Assembly: GCF_001316435.1 (NCBI RefSeq)
Contig: NZ_JXLL01000003.1
Location: 186,001 to 250,000, forward strand
DNA from: Caloranaerobacter sp. TR13
Lineage (GTDB): Bacteria > Bacillota > Clostridia > Tissierellales > Thermohalobacteraceae
DNA length: 64,000 bases
Direction of reading: 5' to 3'
Below are positions 15,297-24,800 of the stretch, one piece after another. A program made the position numbers and the translations under genes. The notes under the pieces are model-generated. The model made no database searches. It had not been told where the DNA came from and saw only the letters and a list, made by a program, of their open reading frames with translations. Position 1 is the first letter of the stretch, and each line of letters begins with the position of its first letter.

Positions 15297-15926
15297 TCAG
15301 ATTGCTAATTTTATCCTGATTAGATAATAACTTATCAGTATTAACACGAAAGCTAAATAGGAAATATACTTACCTGAAGATCTTCTTTTAACATTTATAG
15401 ATTCAATAATTATCCCGACAATAAATATCAGTGACAAATAAAGCACAACTGGATGCCTGTAAGCAGATAAATGATACATAGATAAAAACCCACTATACTC
15501 TTTACCAATTAAACGACCTTCCAAAAACAAAGACCACATTGCTAAAGACATACTAAAATAAAAAGGAATTAAAAATATCTTAAATAAATAATAAAAAGAA
15601 AATTTATATTTCTTTGATATAAATATTAGTGTAATAAGCCCCGCTATAACGCCTCCGAGCAAACTTAGGTTCAAATGATTTATGGAGAAAATATATTTAA
15701 AATGACCCTTGTATAAATCTAAGTTAAATATAACATAACCTAATCTAGCACCAATAAACCCAGATATAACTAATGTAAAAAATATGTCCTCTACTTCATT
15801 TTTCTTAAGTCCTCTATCCTTGCCTATAAAAATAGTTATATAATAACTAATAATTATTGAAATTATAGCTAAAAACAAAAACCAACTAATTCCTATTGAC
15901 TTGTATATAAAGAAGTAAGAATTCAT
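15297..15926 (-). CDS. Lgt-like membrane protein in the ccdA-tlpA operon
   Basis: 209 residues with about seven membrane spans. ISGFIGARLGYVIFN (~55-69) matches the Lgt (prolipoprotein diacylglyceryl transferase) signature GARxGYV. The next Lgt landmark, HGG(L/M), appears only as SLLGGVIAG (~89-97), lacking the His. Late arginines (SAYRHPVVLYLS) match the Lgt C-terminal RhPvqLY pattern. It starts four bases after the tlpA stop, so it is translated with the thiol-relay genes. It may be a transferase with altered chemistry or a non-catalytic relative serving the relay; I cannot decide. Confidence 0.75.
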   Translation of the reverse strand: MNSYFFIYKSIGISWFLFLAIISIIISYYITIFIGKDRGLKKNEVEDIFFTLVISGFIGARLGYVIFNLDLYKGHFKYIFSINHLNLSLLGGVIAGLITLIFISKKYKFSFYYLFKIFLIPFYFSMSLAMWSLFLEGRLIGKEYSGFLSMYHLSAYRHPVVLYLSLIFIVGIIIESINVKRRSSGKYISYLAFVLILISYYLIRIKLAI

Positions 15927-15930
15927 ATTA

Positions 15931-16515
15931 TCACTTGCTCCTTACACTATCTAACATTTCCTTCATCTGTGGGTATGTCATCATGCCTAATTGTATTGCT
16001 CTGATTCTTCCCTCTTCATCTAACATAACCGACATAGGCAAGCCACTAACTAAATAATCTCTAGCAACTTTACCTGTTTTATCTAATAAAATAGGAAATC
16101 TATATCCTCCTTCTTTGACAAAGTTTTCTACTTTAGATTTATTCTCTGCAACATCTATACCTAAAACTATAAAGTTATCTTCCTTATTTTCAAGATACAA
16201 TCTATTTAAATCTGGCATTTCTTTTACACAATATGGACACCATGTAGCCCAAAAATTTATTAATACTATTTTTCCTCTGTAATCTTCTAAAGAAACTATT
16301 TTACCTTCCAAAGTTTCTAAAGTAAATTCTGGTGCAATACTACCGATCTGCATTGGTAAGACTTCTTCTACTAAACTTTCATCATTAACCTCTATTTTTT
16401 CTTCTTTTGAACTCTCTTCTTTAATACTATTTGATACTGTATTATAAGATACATAAAACAAAACAGCTACTAAAGTTATAGCTAAAACAACTACTATAGC
16501 AAGCTTTTTATTCAT
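15931..16515 (-). CDS. TlpA/ResA-like membrane-anchored thioredoxin
   Basis: 194 residues. N-terminal anchor (~5-23), acidic linker, then AhpC-TSA/TlpA fold from ~53: IAPEFTLETLEGKIVSLEDYRGKIVLINFWATWCPYCVKEMP region with the WCPYC active site (~93-97), and cis-Pro loop VSGLPMSVMLDEEGR. It would reduce extracytoplasmic disulfides using electrons from CcdA. Second gene of the operon ccdA-tlpA-lgt-like; 26 bases after ccdA. Confidence 0.92.
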   Translation of the reverse strand: MNKKLAIVVVLAITLVAVLFYVSYNTVSNSIKEESSKEEKIEVNDESLVEEVLPMQIGSIAPEFTLETLEGKIVSLEDYRGKIVLINFWATWCPYCVKEMPDLNRLYLENKEDNFIVLGIDVAENKSKVENFVKEGGYRFPILLDKTGKVARDYLVSGLPMSVMLDEEGRIRAIQLGMMTYPQMKEMLDSVRSK

Positions 16516-16541
16516 ACTTTATACCTCCATTCGGTTCTATT

Positions 16542-17228
16542 CTATCTAAGAAAAAGATTCGAAATTAAGTATATTTTATTTAAAAATATTAATACACCAA
16601 AACTAACTACTATGACACCACTTATCCTCATAATATATGGGATAATTTTTTCAAACTTAATTAAAAACTTACTAAATTGATTAATAAGGAGTGCAGTTAA
16701 AATAAAAGGAATTGCTAATCCAATAGAATAAGATAACAATAAATAAAACCCTTTAGATAAGGTAGCGGTTGTTCCTGCATAAATCAATATAGTTGCTAGC
16801 ACACTCCCTATACACGGAGTCCATCCAGCAGCAAAAGCCATTCCCATAAGAATTGAACTAAACCAATTAGTAATCTTAGGAATTCTCACTCTTTTTTCTT
16901 TATTTAAAATCTCAAACTTGAACCCCATCATATTTAATCCAAAAAATATAATCAATATTCCACTAATTCTAGTAAATATACCTTTATACTTAATAAACAT
17001 TTGTCCAACAAGACTTGCTGAAATTCCCATTATCATAAAAATAATAGTAAAACCAATAACAAATCCCAGAGTTCTAGATACAGCTAAAAGCTTCCTATTG
17101 GCAAGCTCTTCTTCAAATGTAGTACCTGTAATGTACGTTATATACGCTGGTATTAAAGGAAGTACACATGGAGATAGAAAAGAAAGAATCCCTGCACTAA
17201 AAGCTATAGGAATAGATACATCAGTCAT
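16542..17228 (-). CDS. ccdA: CcdA-type transmembrane thiol reductase
   Basis: 228 residues, six membrane spans. The two redox Cys sit in the family motifs GILSFLSPCVLPLIPAY (~14-30) and FAAGWTPCIGSVLATIL (~132-148). CcdA passes electrons from cytosolic thioredoxin across the membrane to proteins such as the TlpA-like product next door. First gene of a three-gene operon whose promoter holds an ATACC/GGTAT palindrome in its -35/-10 spacer. Confidence 0.93.
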   Translation of the reverse strand: MTDVSIPIAFSAGILSFLSPCVLPLIPAYITYITGTTFEEELANRKLLAVSRTLGFVIGFTIIFMIMGISASLVGQMFIKYKGIFTRISGILIIFFGLNMMGFKFEILNKEKRVRIPKITNWFSSILMGMAFAAGWTPCIGSVLATILIYAGTTATLSKGFYLLLSYSIGLAIPFILTALLINQFSKFLIKFEKIIPYIMRISGVIVVSFGVLIFLNKIYLISNLFLR

Positions 17229-17257
17229 TTTCCCCCTCCTAAATTCTCGTTTATCTG

Positions 17258-17286
17258 ATTATACCATGCCGGGGTATGTTTGACAA
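17258..17286 (-). promoter_or_regulatory. Promoter with embedded CsoR-type operator, ccdA operon
   Basis: On the minus strand TTGTCA, 17-base spacer, TATAAT. The spacer contains ATACCCCGGCATGGTAT, an ATACC-N7-GGTAT inverted repeat (17261-17277). The promoter is close to consensus, so repression by operator occupancy is plausible. Confidence 0.75.
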
Positions 17287-17290
17287 GGCT

Positions 17291-18259
17291 TTACTTCTTA
17301 TCTTTTGTATCTTCTTTACTTACATATTTACTTGTTTTGTTTTTACATGCTAAACAATTTGTTTCTTCATGATTTGAACAAGGATTCACGTGTACCATAA
17401 CATCCTTTACATTATCTAGACTTTTCTTAACTTCTTCTTCAACCTCTTCAGCTATACTATGACCCATATAAACTGTAATATTAGGATCTACACAAACTTT
17501 TATATCAACATACACTTTTGAACCATGTTTTCTCGCTTTAATATCATTTATATTCTTTACATTAGTATTATTGATTAACCTTTCTGCAACCTCATATAAC
17601 TTATTCTCTTCAATTGATACATCCATTAATTCATTGTATCCATGTATGAAAAATTCAACTCCAACCTTTACAACTATAATAGATACAATTAATCCGGCTA
17701 GAGGGTCTAAAAATGAATATCCCATTCTTGCACCAACAACTCCAAATAATGCTGCTATAGATGATAAAGCATCTGATCTGTGGTGCCATGCATCCGCTAT
17801 TAATGCCTTGCTATTAATTTTTTTTCCAGTATTTATAGCTATTCTAAACTGAAACTCTTTGATTATTATAGATACAACCGCTGCCCAAACAGCTTCTATA
17901 CCAGGAATTATTGTTGTTTGATATAACATAAGCTTTAAAGAAGAAATTCCTATTTTTACTCCTACAGCAATTAACATTAATGAAAGTAAAAAAGCTGCTA
18001 TAGTTTCTGCTTTTTCATGCCCATATTGATGTTCCTCATCCTCAGGTTTTTTTGCAATAAAAAAACCTATAATAATGCCAATTGAACTTCCTATATCTGA
18101 GATTGTATGAATTCCATCCGCTAATATCGCGTTTGAATTAGAAATAAAACCTATAATTATTTTTCCTACAGCCAATATTACATTTAGAATTATTGTTATC
18201 CATGTTATTCTACTTGCAATTTTATATCTCTTATTTTCATCTATTATTTTATTTTTCAA
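17291..18259 (-). CDS. Cation diffusion facilitator (CDF) metal efflux protein
   Basis: 322 residues, six membrane spans. Metal-site HxxxD motifs are GIHTISD (~41-47) and DAWHHRSD (~154-161). The cytoplasmic C-terminal domain (~205-300) ends in a Cys/His tail (CSNHEETNCLACKNK), unusual in length and Cys content. CDFs export Zn2+, Fe2+, Mn2+ or Co2+ in exchange for protons. The DHisxxxD pattern is of the FieF-like kind; substrate unknown. It is upstream of the ccdA operon on the same strand, but ccdA has its own promoter within the gap. Confidence 0.92.
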   Translation of the reverse strand: MKNKIIDENKRYKIASRITWITIILNVILAVGKIIIGFISNSNAILADGIHTISDIGSSIGIIIGFFIAKKPEDEEHQYGHEKAETIAAFLLSLMLIAVGVKIGISSLKLMLYQTTIIPGIEAVWAAVVSIIIKEFQFRIAINTGKKINSKALIADAWHHRSDALSSIAALFGVVGARMGYSFLDPLAGLIVSIIVVKVGVEFFIHGYNELMDVSIEENKLYEVAERLINNTNVKNINDIKARKHGSKVYVDIKVCVDPNITVYMGHSIAEEVEEEVKKSLDNVKDVMVHVNPCSNHEETNCLACKNKTSKYVSKEDTKDKK

Positions 18260-18359
18260 AAATCACACCCCATTTTCAATTGATATTGGTATGATATATT
18301 ATATTACATATTTAAATTAAATGTAACCCCTAAATTTCAACATTAATTAAGAATGAGTA

Positions 18360-19856
18360 TTAACAATCGTTATTATCAATTGATATTAATTTTAATTCAA
18401 ACCAAAATTCAACTCCATTCTTTATATTCCTTACTCCATAATCACTATTATGAAGCTTTAAAATATTTCTTACTATTGATAATCCTAAACCTGTTCCACC
18501 ATATTTTCTAGCTCTTGACTTATCAATCTTATAAAAACTTTCCCACATTCTATCTATCTCATCTTCAGGTATAAAACTTCCACTGTTATAAATGCTTACA
18601 ATCACTTTATTAGCTAACTGTTTAATAGTAACTTCTAAAACTCTTTCTGCACCTGTATGATTTAAAGCATTATTAATAAAATTCACTAGAACCTGTTCTA
18701 ATCTGGTTTTATCACCATAGACGCATATTTTATCATTATCTTTTTTTATGCTAACTTTTATATTTTTTTCATCAAATATCGGTCTATATTTATTTAAAAC
18801 TTTATCTGCAAGTTCACATATATCAAATTTTTCTTTATTTAATGAATAATGGCCAGATTCTAACTGTGATAAGTCAAGTAAATCTTTAACTAATTTGCTC
18901 ATTTTTTCAGCCTCATCCATAATAACTTCACAATAAAAATTTTTACTCTCTATATCCTCTATAACATTATCCTTAAGCCCTTCTGCATACCCTTTAATAA
19001 GAGCAATTGGTGTTTTTAATTCGTGAGAAACATTTGAAATAAATTCCTTTCTCATTCTATCTAGTCGTCTTTCTTTTTCTATATCTTCTTTTAACTTTTC
19101 ATTTGCTTTATTCAATTCATTTATTGTAAAACTTAATTTTTCAGATAAATAATTTAAACTTTCTCCTAACTGTCCTATTTCATCTCTGCTTACAACCTTA
19201 TATTTATGGCTGAAATCTAAATTTGCCATTTTTTGTGCTACCTTGTTCAACCTTACAATGGGTTCTGTAATTATCTTCGTAAGTATGAAGGTCAATATTA
19301 TGCCAATTATTAGGGAAATAATTGCTATGTATATATAATAATCCTTAATTATGTCTATTCCTTCTTTGATTGATGCTACAGATGATTGAATTATTAATAC
19401 TTTATTGTTATTCAAAGGAGCAGCAACAGAAAGTATTTCTATATCAAATTTTGGATGTTTAAAAGTATTTAGAATAGTTTTACCTGTTAATACTTCTTTT
19501 AAATCTTCTCTTGAAATAGAAATGTATTTGCCTAAACCACCTTTAACTAATCCTCTTCCCATTCTTCCATATTGCGGTCTATATGATACAGGATATTCTA
19601 TTTCTCCATTACTTGTCACTATCGTAATGTTTCCCCCTATTAAATTTTCTATCCTTTCTAATTCATCGTATATTTTCTCTATATCACCTTTATATATGTT
19701 CTTTATATAATTACTGTATGATATTAAACTATCCTTTTTCCTCTCTATATAATAAGAGTCTAAAAACTTAACATTAAAAAACCATACTAGACTTAAAATT
19801 ATTGAAGTTAATAATAAAATACTTAAAAACAATTTAGTTTTTAATGACCTTCTCAT
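18360..19856 (-). CDS. Sensor histidine kinase (PhoR-like architecture)
   Basis: 498 residues. Spans at ~9-29 and ~171-191 enclose an extracytoplasmic domain. HAMP ~192-245, coiled coil to ~265, HisKA with phospho-acceptor His in FISNVSHELKTPIALIKGYAEG (~273), HATPase with NALNHTG (N box) and GGTGLGLSIV (G box). Overlaps the response regulator by four bases. The partner regulator and the divergent secreted-protein promoter suggest a cell-envelope or phosphate-type signal, which is inference. Confidence 0.94.
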   Translation of the reverse strand: MRRSLKTKLFLSILLLTSIILSLVWFFNVKFLDSYYIERKKDSLISYSNYIKNIYKGDIEKIYDELERIENLIGGNITIVTSNGEIEYPVSYRPQYGRMGRGLVKGGLGKYISISREDLKEVLTGKTILNTFKHPKFDIEILSVAAPLNNNKVLIIQSSVASIKEGIDIIKDYYIYIAIISLIIGIILTFILTKIITEPIVRLNKVAQKMANLDFSHKYKVVSRDEIGQLGESLNYLSEKLSFTINELNKANEKLKEDIEKERRLDRMRKEFISNVSHELKTPIALIKGYAEGLKDNVIEDIESKNFYCEVIMDEAEKMSKLVKDLLDLSQLESGHYSLNKEKFDICELADKVLNKYRPIFDEKNIKVSIKKDNDKICVYGDKTRLEQVLVNFINNALNHTGAERVLEVTIKQLANKVIVSIYNSGSFIPEDEIDRMWESFYKIDKSRARKYGGTGLGLSIVRNILKLHNSDYGVRNIKNGVEFWFELKLISIDNNDC

Positions 19857-20545
19857 TTTTTCACCTCTAATCTATATCCAACTCCTCTTACTGTTTCAAT
19901 AATATGACTGTTTTCCTTAAGTTTTAATCTAAGTCTTTTAATATGAGTATCTACCGTTCTCAAATCTCCATAGTAATCATATCCCCAAACTCCATTTAAT
20001 ATAGTTTCCCTACTTAAAGCTTTCCCCTTATTTTTAACCATGTAAACCAACAATTCATACTCCTTAGGGGTCAATTTTATTTCAACCCCATTATTAAATA
20101 CTCTATGACCATCTAGGTCTAACTCTAAACTACCAATCTTTAGCATATCTTCTCCTGAAAATGTATTACTTCTTCTAAGTAAAGCCTTAACTCTTGCTAC
20201 TAATACCTTAGGACTAAATGGTTTTGTAACATATTCGTCAGCTCCAAGTTCAAATCCAAATAATTCATCTGATTCTTCACTTCTTGCAGTTAAAATTATA
20301 ATAGGTACATTTGATTCTTTTCTAATCTCTCTCATAACAGTCCAACCATCATATTCTGGCAGCATTATATCAAGTATAACTAAATCTATATTATCATTAA
20401 TAAATTTTTCTAACGCCAGTTTACCATTCTCTGCTTCTATTACAGTATAGCCTTCTTTTTTCAGATAATCTCCTATCAGTCTTCTCATTCTATCTTCGTC
20501 TTCGACAATAAGAATATTAACACTATCCAATCCATTCACCTCCAA
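19853..20545 (-). CDS. OmpR/PhoB-family response regulator
   Basis: 230 residues. Receiver ~8-122 with EDEDRM acidic pair, phospho-Asp in DLVILDIMLPEYDG, Lys of VTKPFSP; winged-helix output ~135-228 with LTPKEYELLVYMV and VRGVGYRLE. It is divergent from the secreted protein at 20696, and two 11-base direct repeats in the intervening DNA resemble the sites such regulators bind. Confidence 0.94.
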   Translation of the reverse strand: MEVNGLDSVNILIVEDEDRMRRLIGDYLKKEGYTVIEAENGKLALEKFINDNIDLVILDIMLPEYDGWTVMREIRKESNVPIIILTARSEESDELFGFELGADEYVTKPFSPKVLVARVKALLRRSNTFSGEDMLKIGSLELDLDGHRVFNNGVEIKLTPKEYELLVYMVKNKGKALSRETILNGVWGYDYYGDLRTVDTHIKRLRLKLKENSHIIETVRGVGYRLEVKK

Positions 20546-20626
20546 ATTAAATTAACTTGATTTTATTATACTATAGAATTTTTTTATTTTGTTCTAAGTT
20601 TTAGATTTCACTGAAGGTTACTAAAA

Positions 20627-20660
20627 CTGTCACAAAACTGTCACATATAAAGGGTAGAAT
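20627..20660 (+). promoter_or_regulatory. PHO-box-like direct repeat and -10 for the secreted-protein gene
   Basis: CTGTCACAAAA (20627-20637) and CTGTCACATAT (20638-20648) are 11-base direct repeats, close to the PhoB box CTGTCAT-N4-CTGTCAT. TAGAAT (20655-20660) follows at a distance that lets the repeat replace a -35, as at PhoB-activated promoters. Confidence 0.7.
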
Positions 20661-20695
20661 AAAAACAAGGAAAAAATAAAAGGAGGTTTTTCAAT

Positions 20696-21289
20696 ATGAA
20701 AAACAAAAAACTAATCTTTATAACATCTATTTTAGCTTTATCAATAATTGCTTCAGCAGGACTAGCTTTTGCAGATGGCCTAGATGAACAGTCAAATCTA
20801 AATCAACCAATGAGATATGGATTGAATATGGGCTTTGGAAGGCCTAATATTACTGATGGAAAATATGCTTATACTTTAACAGAAAACGATTTAACTACTA
20901 TTAAAGGTAAAATATCAAATATCAACACAACTAATCCACCTTTTAGTTTAGATATAACTACTGATGACAATAAGCTCATAAATGTTCATCTAGGCAGAAT
21001 AGTTTTCATGGATAGTTTTAAAGAGATAAATCTTGCAAAAAATATGGAAATTGAAATCAAAGGATTTTATAGAACATTTAATGTAAATAATCAAGAAACT
21101 ACTATATTTACACCATTCTCAATAAAAGCTCAAGATAAGGAGATTAAATTAAGAGATGAAAATAATAGACCTGTTTGGGCTGGAAAAAAAGGCTTTGCTA
21201 AAAAAAGAGGCTTTGGTAGAGGAAATAAATTAAATAATAGACTTAATAACGGATTTAATATAAATACTTGTCCATATTTTCAGCAATAA
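20696..21289 (+). CDS. Secreted protein of unknown function, possible OB-like core
   Basis: 197 residues. Signal peptide (hydrophobic ~6-22, cleavage near AFA-DG). A beta-rich core (~60-150: TIKGKISNINTTNPPFSLDI, INVHLGRIVFMD) resembles small OB-like exported domains. A basic Gly/Arg/Asn tail (KKRGFGRGNKLNNRLNNGFN) ends in NTCPYFQQ. AAAGGAGG precedes the ATG. Its promoter carries PHO-box-like repeats facing the divergent two-component operon, so it is likely a target of that system. Specific function unknown. Confidence 0.75.
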   Translation: MKNKKLIFITSILALSIIASAGLAFADGLDEQSNLNQPMRYGLNMGFGRPNITDGKYAYTLTENDLTTIKGKISNINTTNPPFSLDITTDDNKLINVHLGRIVFMDSFKEINLAKNMEIEIKGFYRTFNVNNQETTIFTPFSIKAQDKEIKLRDENNRPVWAGKKGFAKKRGFGRGNKLNNRLNNGFNINTCPYFQQ

Positions 21290-21310
21290 ACAAAATCTTT
21301 AATTTTAAAA
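21287..21310. repeat. AACAAAATCTTCGA repeat, degenerate copy D
   Basis: AAACAAAATCTTTAATTTTA overlaps the stop codon of the secreted-protein gene. Confidence 0.35.
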
Positions 21311-21313
21311 CAC

Positions 21314-21339
21314 AAAGGTCGGCATTTGCCGACCTTTTT
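21314..21339. terminator. Bidirectional terminator
   Basis: AAAGGTCGGCA-TT-TGCCGACCTTT between convergent genes. Confidence 0.85.
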
Positions 21340-21703
21340 AAAATACTCTCCCCGGTACTACCATATCTATTATACCTATTGCTAAAGCTCCAATAATTGC
21401 TCCAACAACAGAAATATTAAAACCTGGAACTATAAATTTAGTAGCATACAAAATTACTCCCGCTACTATAAATCCTGTCAAACCTCTTCCAAAAGGTGAT
21501 GCATCAATTCCTGCAAATTGTTCTATAATATAATTTAATGCAGTTATCACTATTGCTGATAAAATTAAACTCCACAAATTACTAATGCTAAATCCAGGTG
21601 TTAAGAAAGCAGCTACCCAAACTACTATTGATGTCAATATTACTCTAAGTATGATACTAGTTATACTAATATCTTGATTATTTGTTCTCTCTCTATCTGG
21701 CAT
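21338..21703 (-). CDS. Phage-holin-4_2/YvlD-family membrane protein
   Basis: 121 residues with four hydrophobic segments and the family motifs TPGFSISNLWSLILSAIVIT, NYIIEQ and VPGFNISVVGAIIGALAIGI. YvlD-type proteins in Bacillus belong to envelope-stress regulons; no enzymatic role is established. Single gene with RBS AAGGAGG; shares its terminator with the convergent secreted protein. Confidence 0.82.
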   Translation of the reverse strand: MPDRERTNNQDISITSIILRVILTSIVVWVAAFLTPGFSISNLWSLILSAIVITALNYIIEQFAGIDASPFGRGLTGFIVAGVILYATKFIVPGFNISVVGAIIGALAIGIIDMVVPGRVF

Positions 21704-21757
21704 TAAACCACCTCCTTAGTTATATTTTCACTATTATTTTTATTTTTTATGCAAAAT

Positions 21758-21854
21758 ATTTAATCAAATTACGTAAATTATATTTATCTAATATTTTTTA
21801 AGAGGATATCTAATCGAATTGTATAAATTATATTTATCTAATACTTTTTGAAGG
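21758..21854 (+). repeat. Tandem duplication of the pyc leader
   Basis: Two ~48-base units read TAATCAAATTACGTAAATTA / TAATCGAATTGTATAAATTA, each followed by TATTTATCTAATA(T/C)TTTTT and a Shine-Dalgarno-like end (AAGAGG, then GAAGGAGG). Only the second leads into the gene. Confidence 0.8.
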
Positions 21855-21866
21855 AGGAGAAATAAT

Positions 21867-24800
21867 TTGATTAAAAAATTTAACAAAGTTCTAGTCGCCA
21901 ATAGAGGAGAAATCGCTATAAGAATATTTAGGGCTTGTAAAGAACTTGGTATTCGTACAGTAGCTATTTACTCTAAAGAAGATAAATATGCACTTTTCAG
22001 AACAAAAGCAGACGAATCTTATTTGATTGGAGAAAAAAAGAAACCTATTGAAGTTTATTTGAGTATGGATGAAATTATTGATTTAGCTATTAAAAAAGGT
22101 GTTGATGCTATTCATCCAGGATATGGTTTTTTATCTGAAAATCCTGAATTTGCAAGAAAGTGTAAAGAAGTAGGTATCGAATTTATAGGACCTACAAGTG
22201 AAACTATAGAAAGCTTAGGGGATAAAATAAAATCAAAGATTATTGCAAAAAGTGTAAATGTTCCAACTATACCCGGAATAGATAAACCAATTACATGTAT
22301 AGATGAAGCACTTTCCTTTACCAAACAATTTGGATATCCGATTATTTTAAAAGCAGCTGCCGGTGGCGGTGGTAGAGGAATGAGAGTAGTTTATAATGAT
22401 AAAGATTTGGCTTTAGCATTTAATAATGCTAAAAATGAAGCTAAAAAAGCTTTTGGTATAGATGATATATTTATAGAAAAATATTTAGAAAAACCTAAAC
22501 ATATAGAAGTCCAAATACTTGGAGATAAACATGGGAATATTGTTCACCTTCATGAAAGAGATTGTTCTATTCAGCGAAGACATCAAAAATTAATAGAATT
22601 TACTCCTGCAATAGCTATCAGCAAAGAATTAAAAGAAAAAATCTGTAGTGATGCTTTGAAAATAGCTAAAGCTGTAAACTACATAAGTGCTGGAACTGTT
22701 GAGTTTTTAGTTGATAAATGTGGTAACCATTATTTTATTGAAATGAATCCTAGAATACAAGTTGAACATACTATTACAGAAATGACAACAGGTATTGATA
22801 TTGTACAAAGTCAGATACTTATTGCTCAGGGATATCCGTTAAATTCAGATAAAATAGGTATACATTCTCAAGAATCGATAAAACCTCGAGGATATTCCAT
22901 ACAGTGCAGAATAACTACTGAAGACCCATCTAATAACTTTGCCCCTGATACAGGTAGACTTGATGTTTATAGAACAAGTTCTGGATTTGGTATTAGACTT
23001 GATGGAGGTAATGGTTATACTGGTTCAATAATATCCCCATATTATGATAGTTTATTAGTAAAAATCGTATCTTGGTCTAGAACTTTTGAAGATGCTGCAA
23101 GGAAAGCAATAAGGTCAATAAAGGAAATGAACGTAAAAGGAGTTAAAACCAATGATGCTTTCTTAATAAATGTTTTAAATCATGAAAAATTTTTAAAGGG
23201 AGAATGTGATACACACTTTATAGATAATACACCTGAACTTTTCGATATAAGTCCTAAAAAAGATTATGAAACAAGAATCTTAAAGTTCATTGGAGAAAAA
23301 GTAGTTAACGAAGTTAGAGGAACTAAAAAAGATTATAACATCCCTCCTGTACCTAAAGGTTTAACTCCAAAAGACCTTAAAGGTACTAAACAACTACTCG
23401 ATGAAAAAGGTGTAGAAGGAGTTATTGATTGGATAAAAAATCAGAAAAAACTACTGCTTACTGACACCACATTTAGAGATGCTCATCAATCTTTAATTGC
23501 AACGAGAGTCAGAACTAAAGACATGGTGAAAATAGCTAAAGCTACTGCTGTATTAGCTAAAGATTTATTTTCGTTAGAAATGTGGGGAGGAGCTACGTTT
23601 GATGTTGCATATAGATTTTTAAGAGAATCACCGTGGAGAAGATTACAAGATCTTAGGAAAAAGATTCCAAATATATTGTTCCAAATGCTAATTAGAGGCT
23701 CAAATGCGGTCGGTTATACTAATTATCCTGACAATGTTATCAGAACTTTCATCAAAGAAGCTGCTAACCAAGGTATAGATATTTTTAGAATATTCGACTG
23801 TCTAAATTGGTTAAAAGGCATGGAGGTAGCTTTAGATGAAGTATTAAAAGTAGGAAAAATAGCAGAAGTTTGTATATGTTATACAGGAGATATATTAGAT
23901 ACCAAAAGAGATAAATATTCATTAAAGTACTACGTTAATAAAGCTAAAGAAATTGAAAAAATGGGAGCTCATATACTTGGTATTAAAGATATGGCTGGAC
24001 TATTAAAACCATATGCTGCTTCAAAATTGATTAAAGCATTGAAAAATGAAATTTCTATTCCAATACATCTTCATACACATGATACAAGTGGAAATGGTGT
24101 AGCTACTTTACTAATGGCTGCTGAAGCAGGTGTAGATATAGTAGATACAGCCTTCAATGCTATGGCTGGATTAACGAGTCAGCCAGCACTAAATTCTATT
24201 GTAGCTGCTCTTGAAAATACTGAACTTGATACAGGTATTAATCTATTAGATATTCAGAAAATATCAGATTATTGGAATGAAGTTAGAAAAGTTTATGAAA
24301 CATTTGAATCTGGTTTAAAATCTGGTACAGCTGAAATATATAAATACGAAATACCTGGTGGACAATATTCTAATTTAAGACCTCAAGTAGAAAGTTTTGG
24401 CCTTGGACATAAATTTAATGAAATTAAAGAAATGTATAAAAAAGTAAATGAATTACTAGGAGATATAGTTAAGGTTACTCCATCTTCTAAAGTTGTTGGG
24501 GACTTAGCAATATTCATGGTACAGAATGGTTTAACAAAAGAAAATATAATTGAAAAGGGGAAAAATTTTACATTCCCAGATTCAGTTGTATCATATTTCA
24601 AGGGAATGATGGGCCAACCTGAAGGAGGTTTTCCAAAAGAGCTACAAAAGATTGTATTGAAAGGAGAAAAGCCAGTTACTTGTAGACCTGGAGAAATTTT
24701 AGAGCCAGTTAATTTTGAAAAAATAAAGTCAAAATTGGAAAAAGAATTTAATATGAAAGATGTAAACATTAGAAATATATTGAGTTATGCTCTTTATCCA

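Noticed and set aside
15297-15926. Calling this gene lgt outright
   Set aside because: The GARLGYV motif is present but the HGG histidine is missing and the context is a thiol-relay operon.
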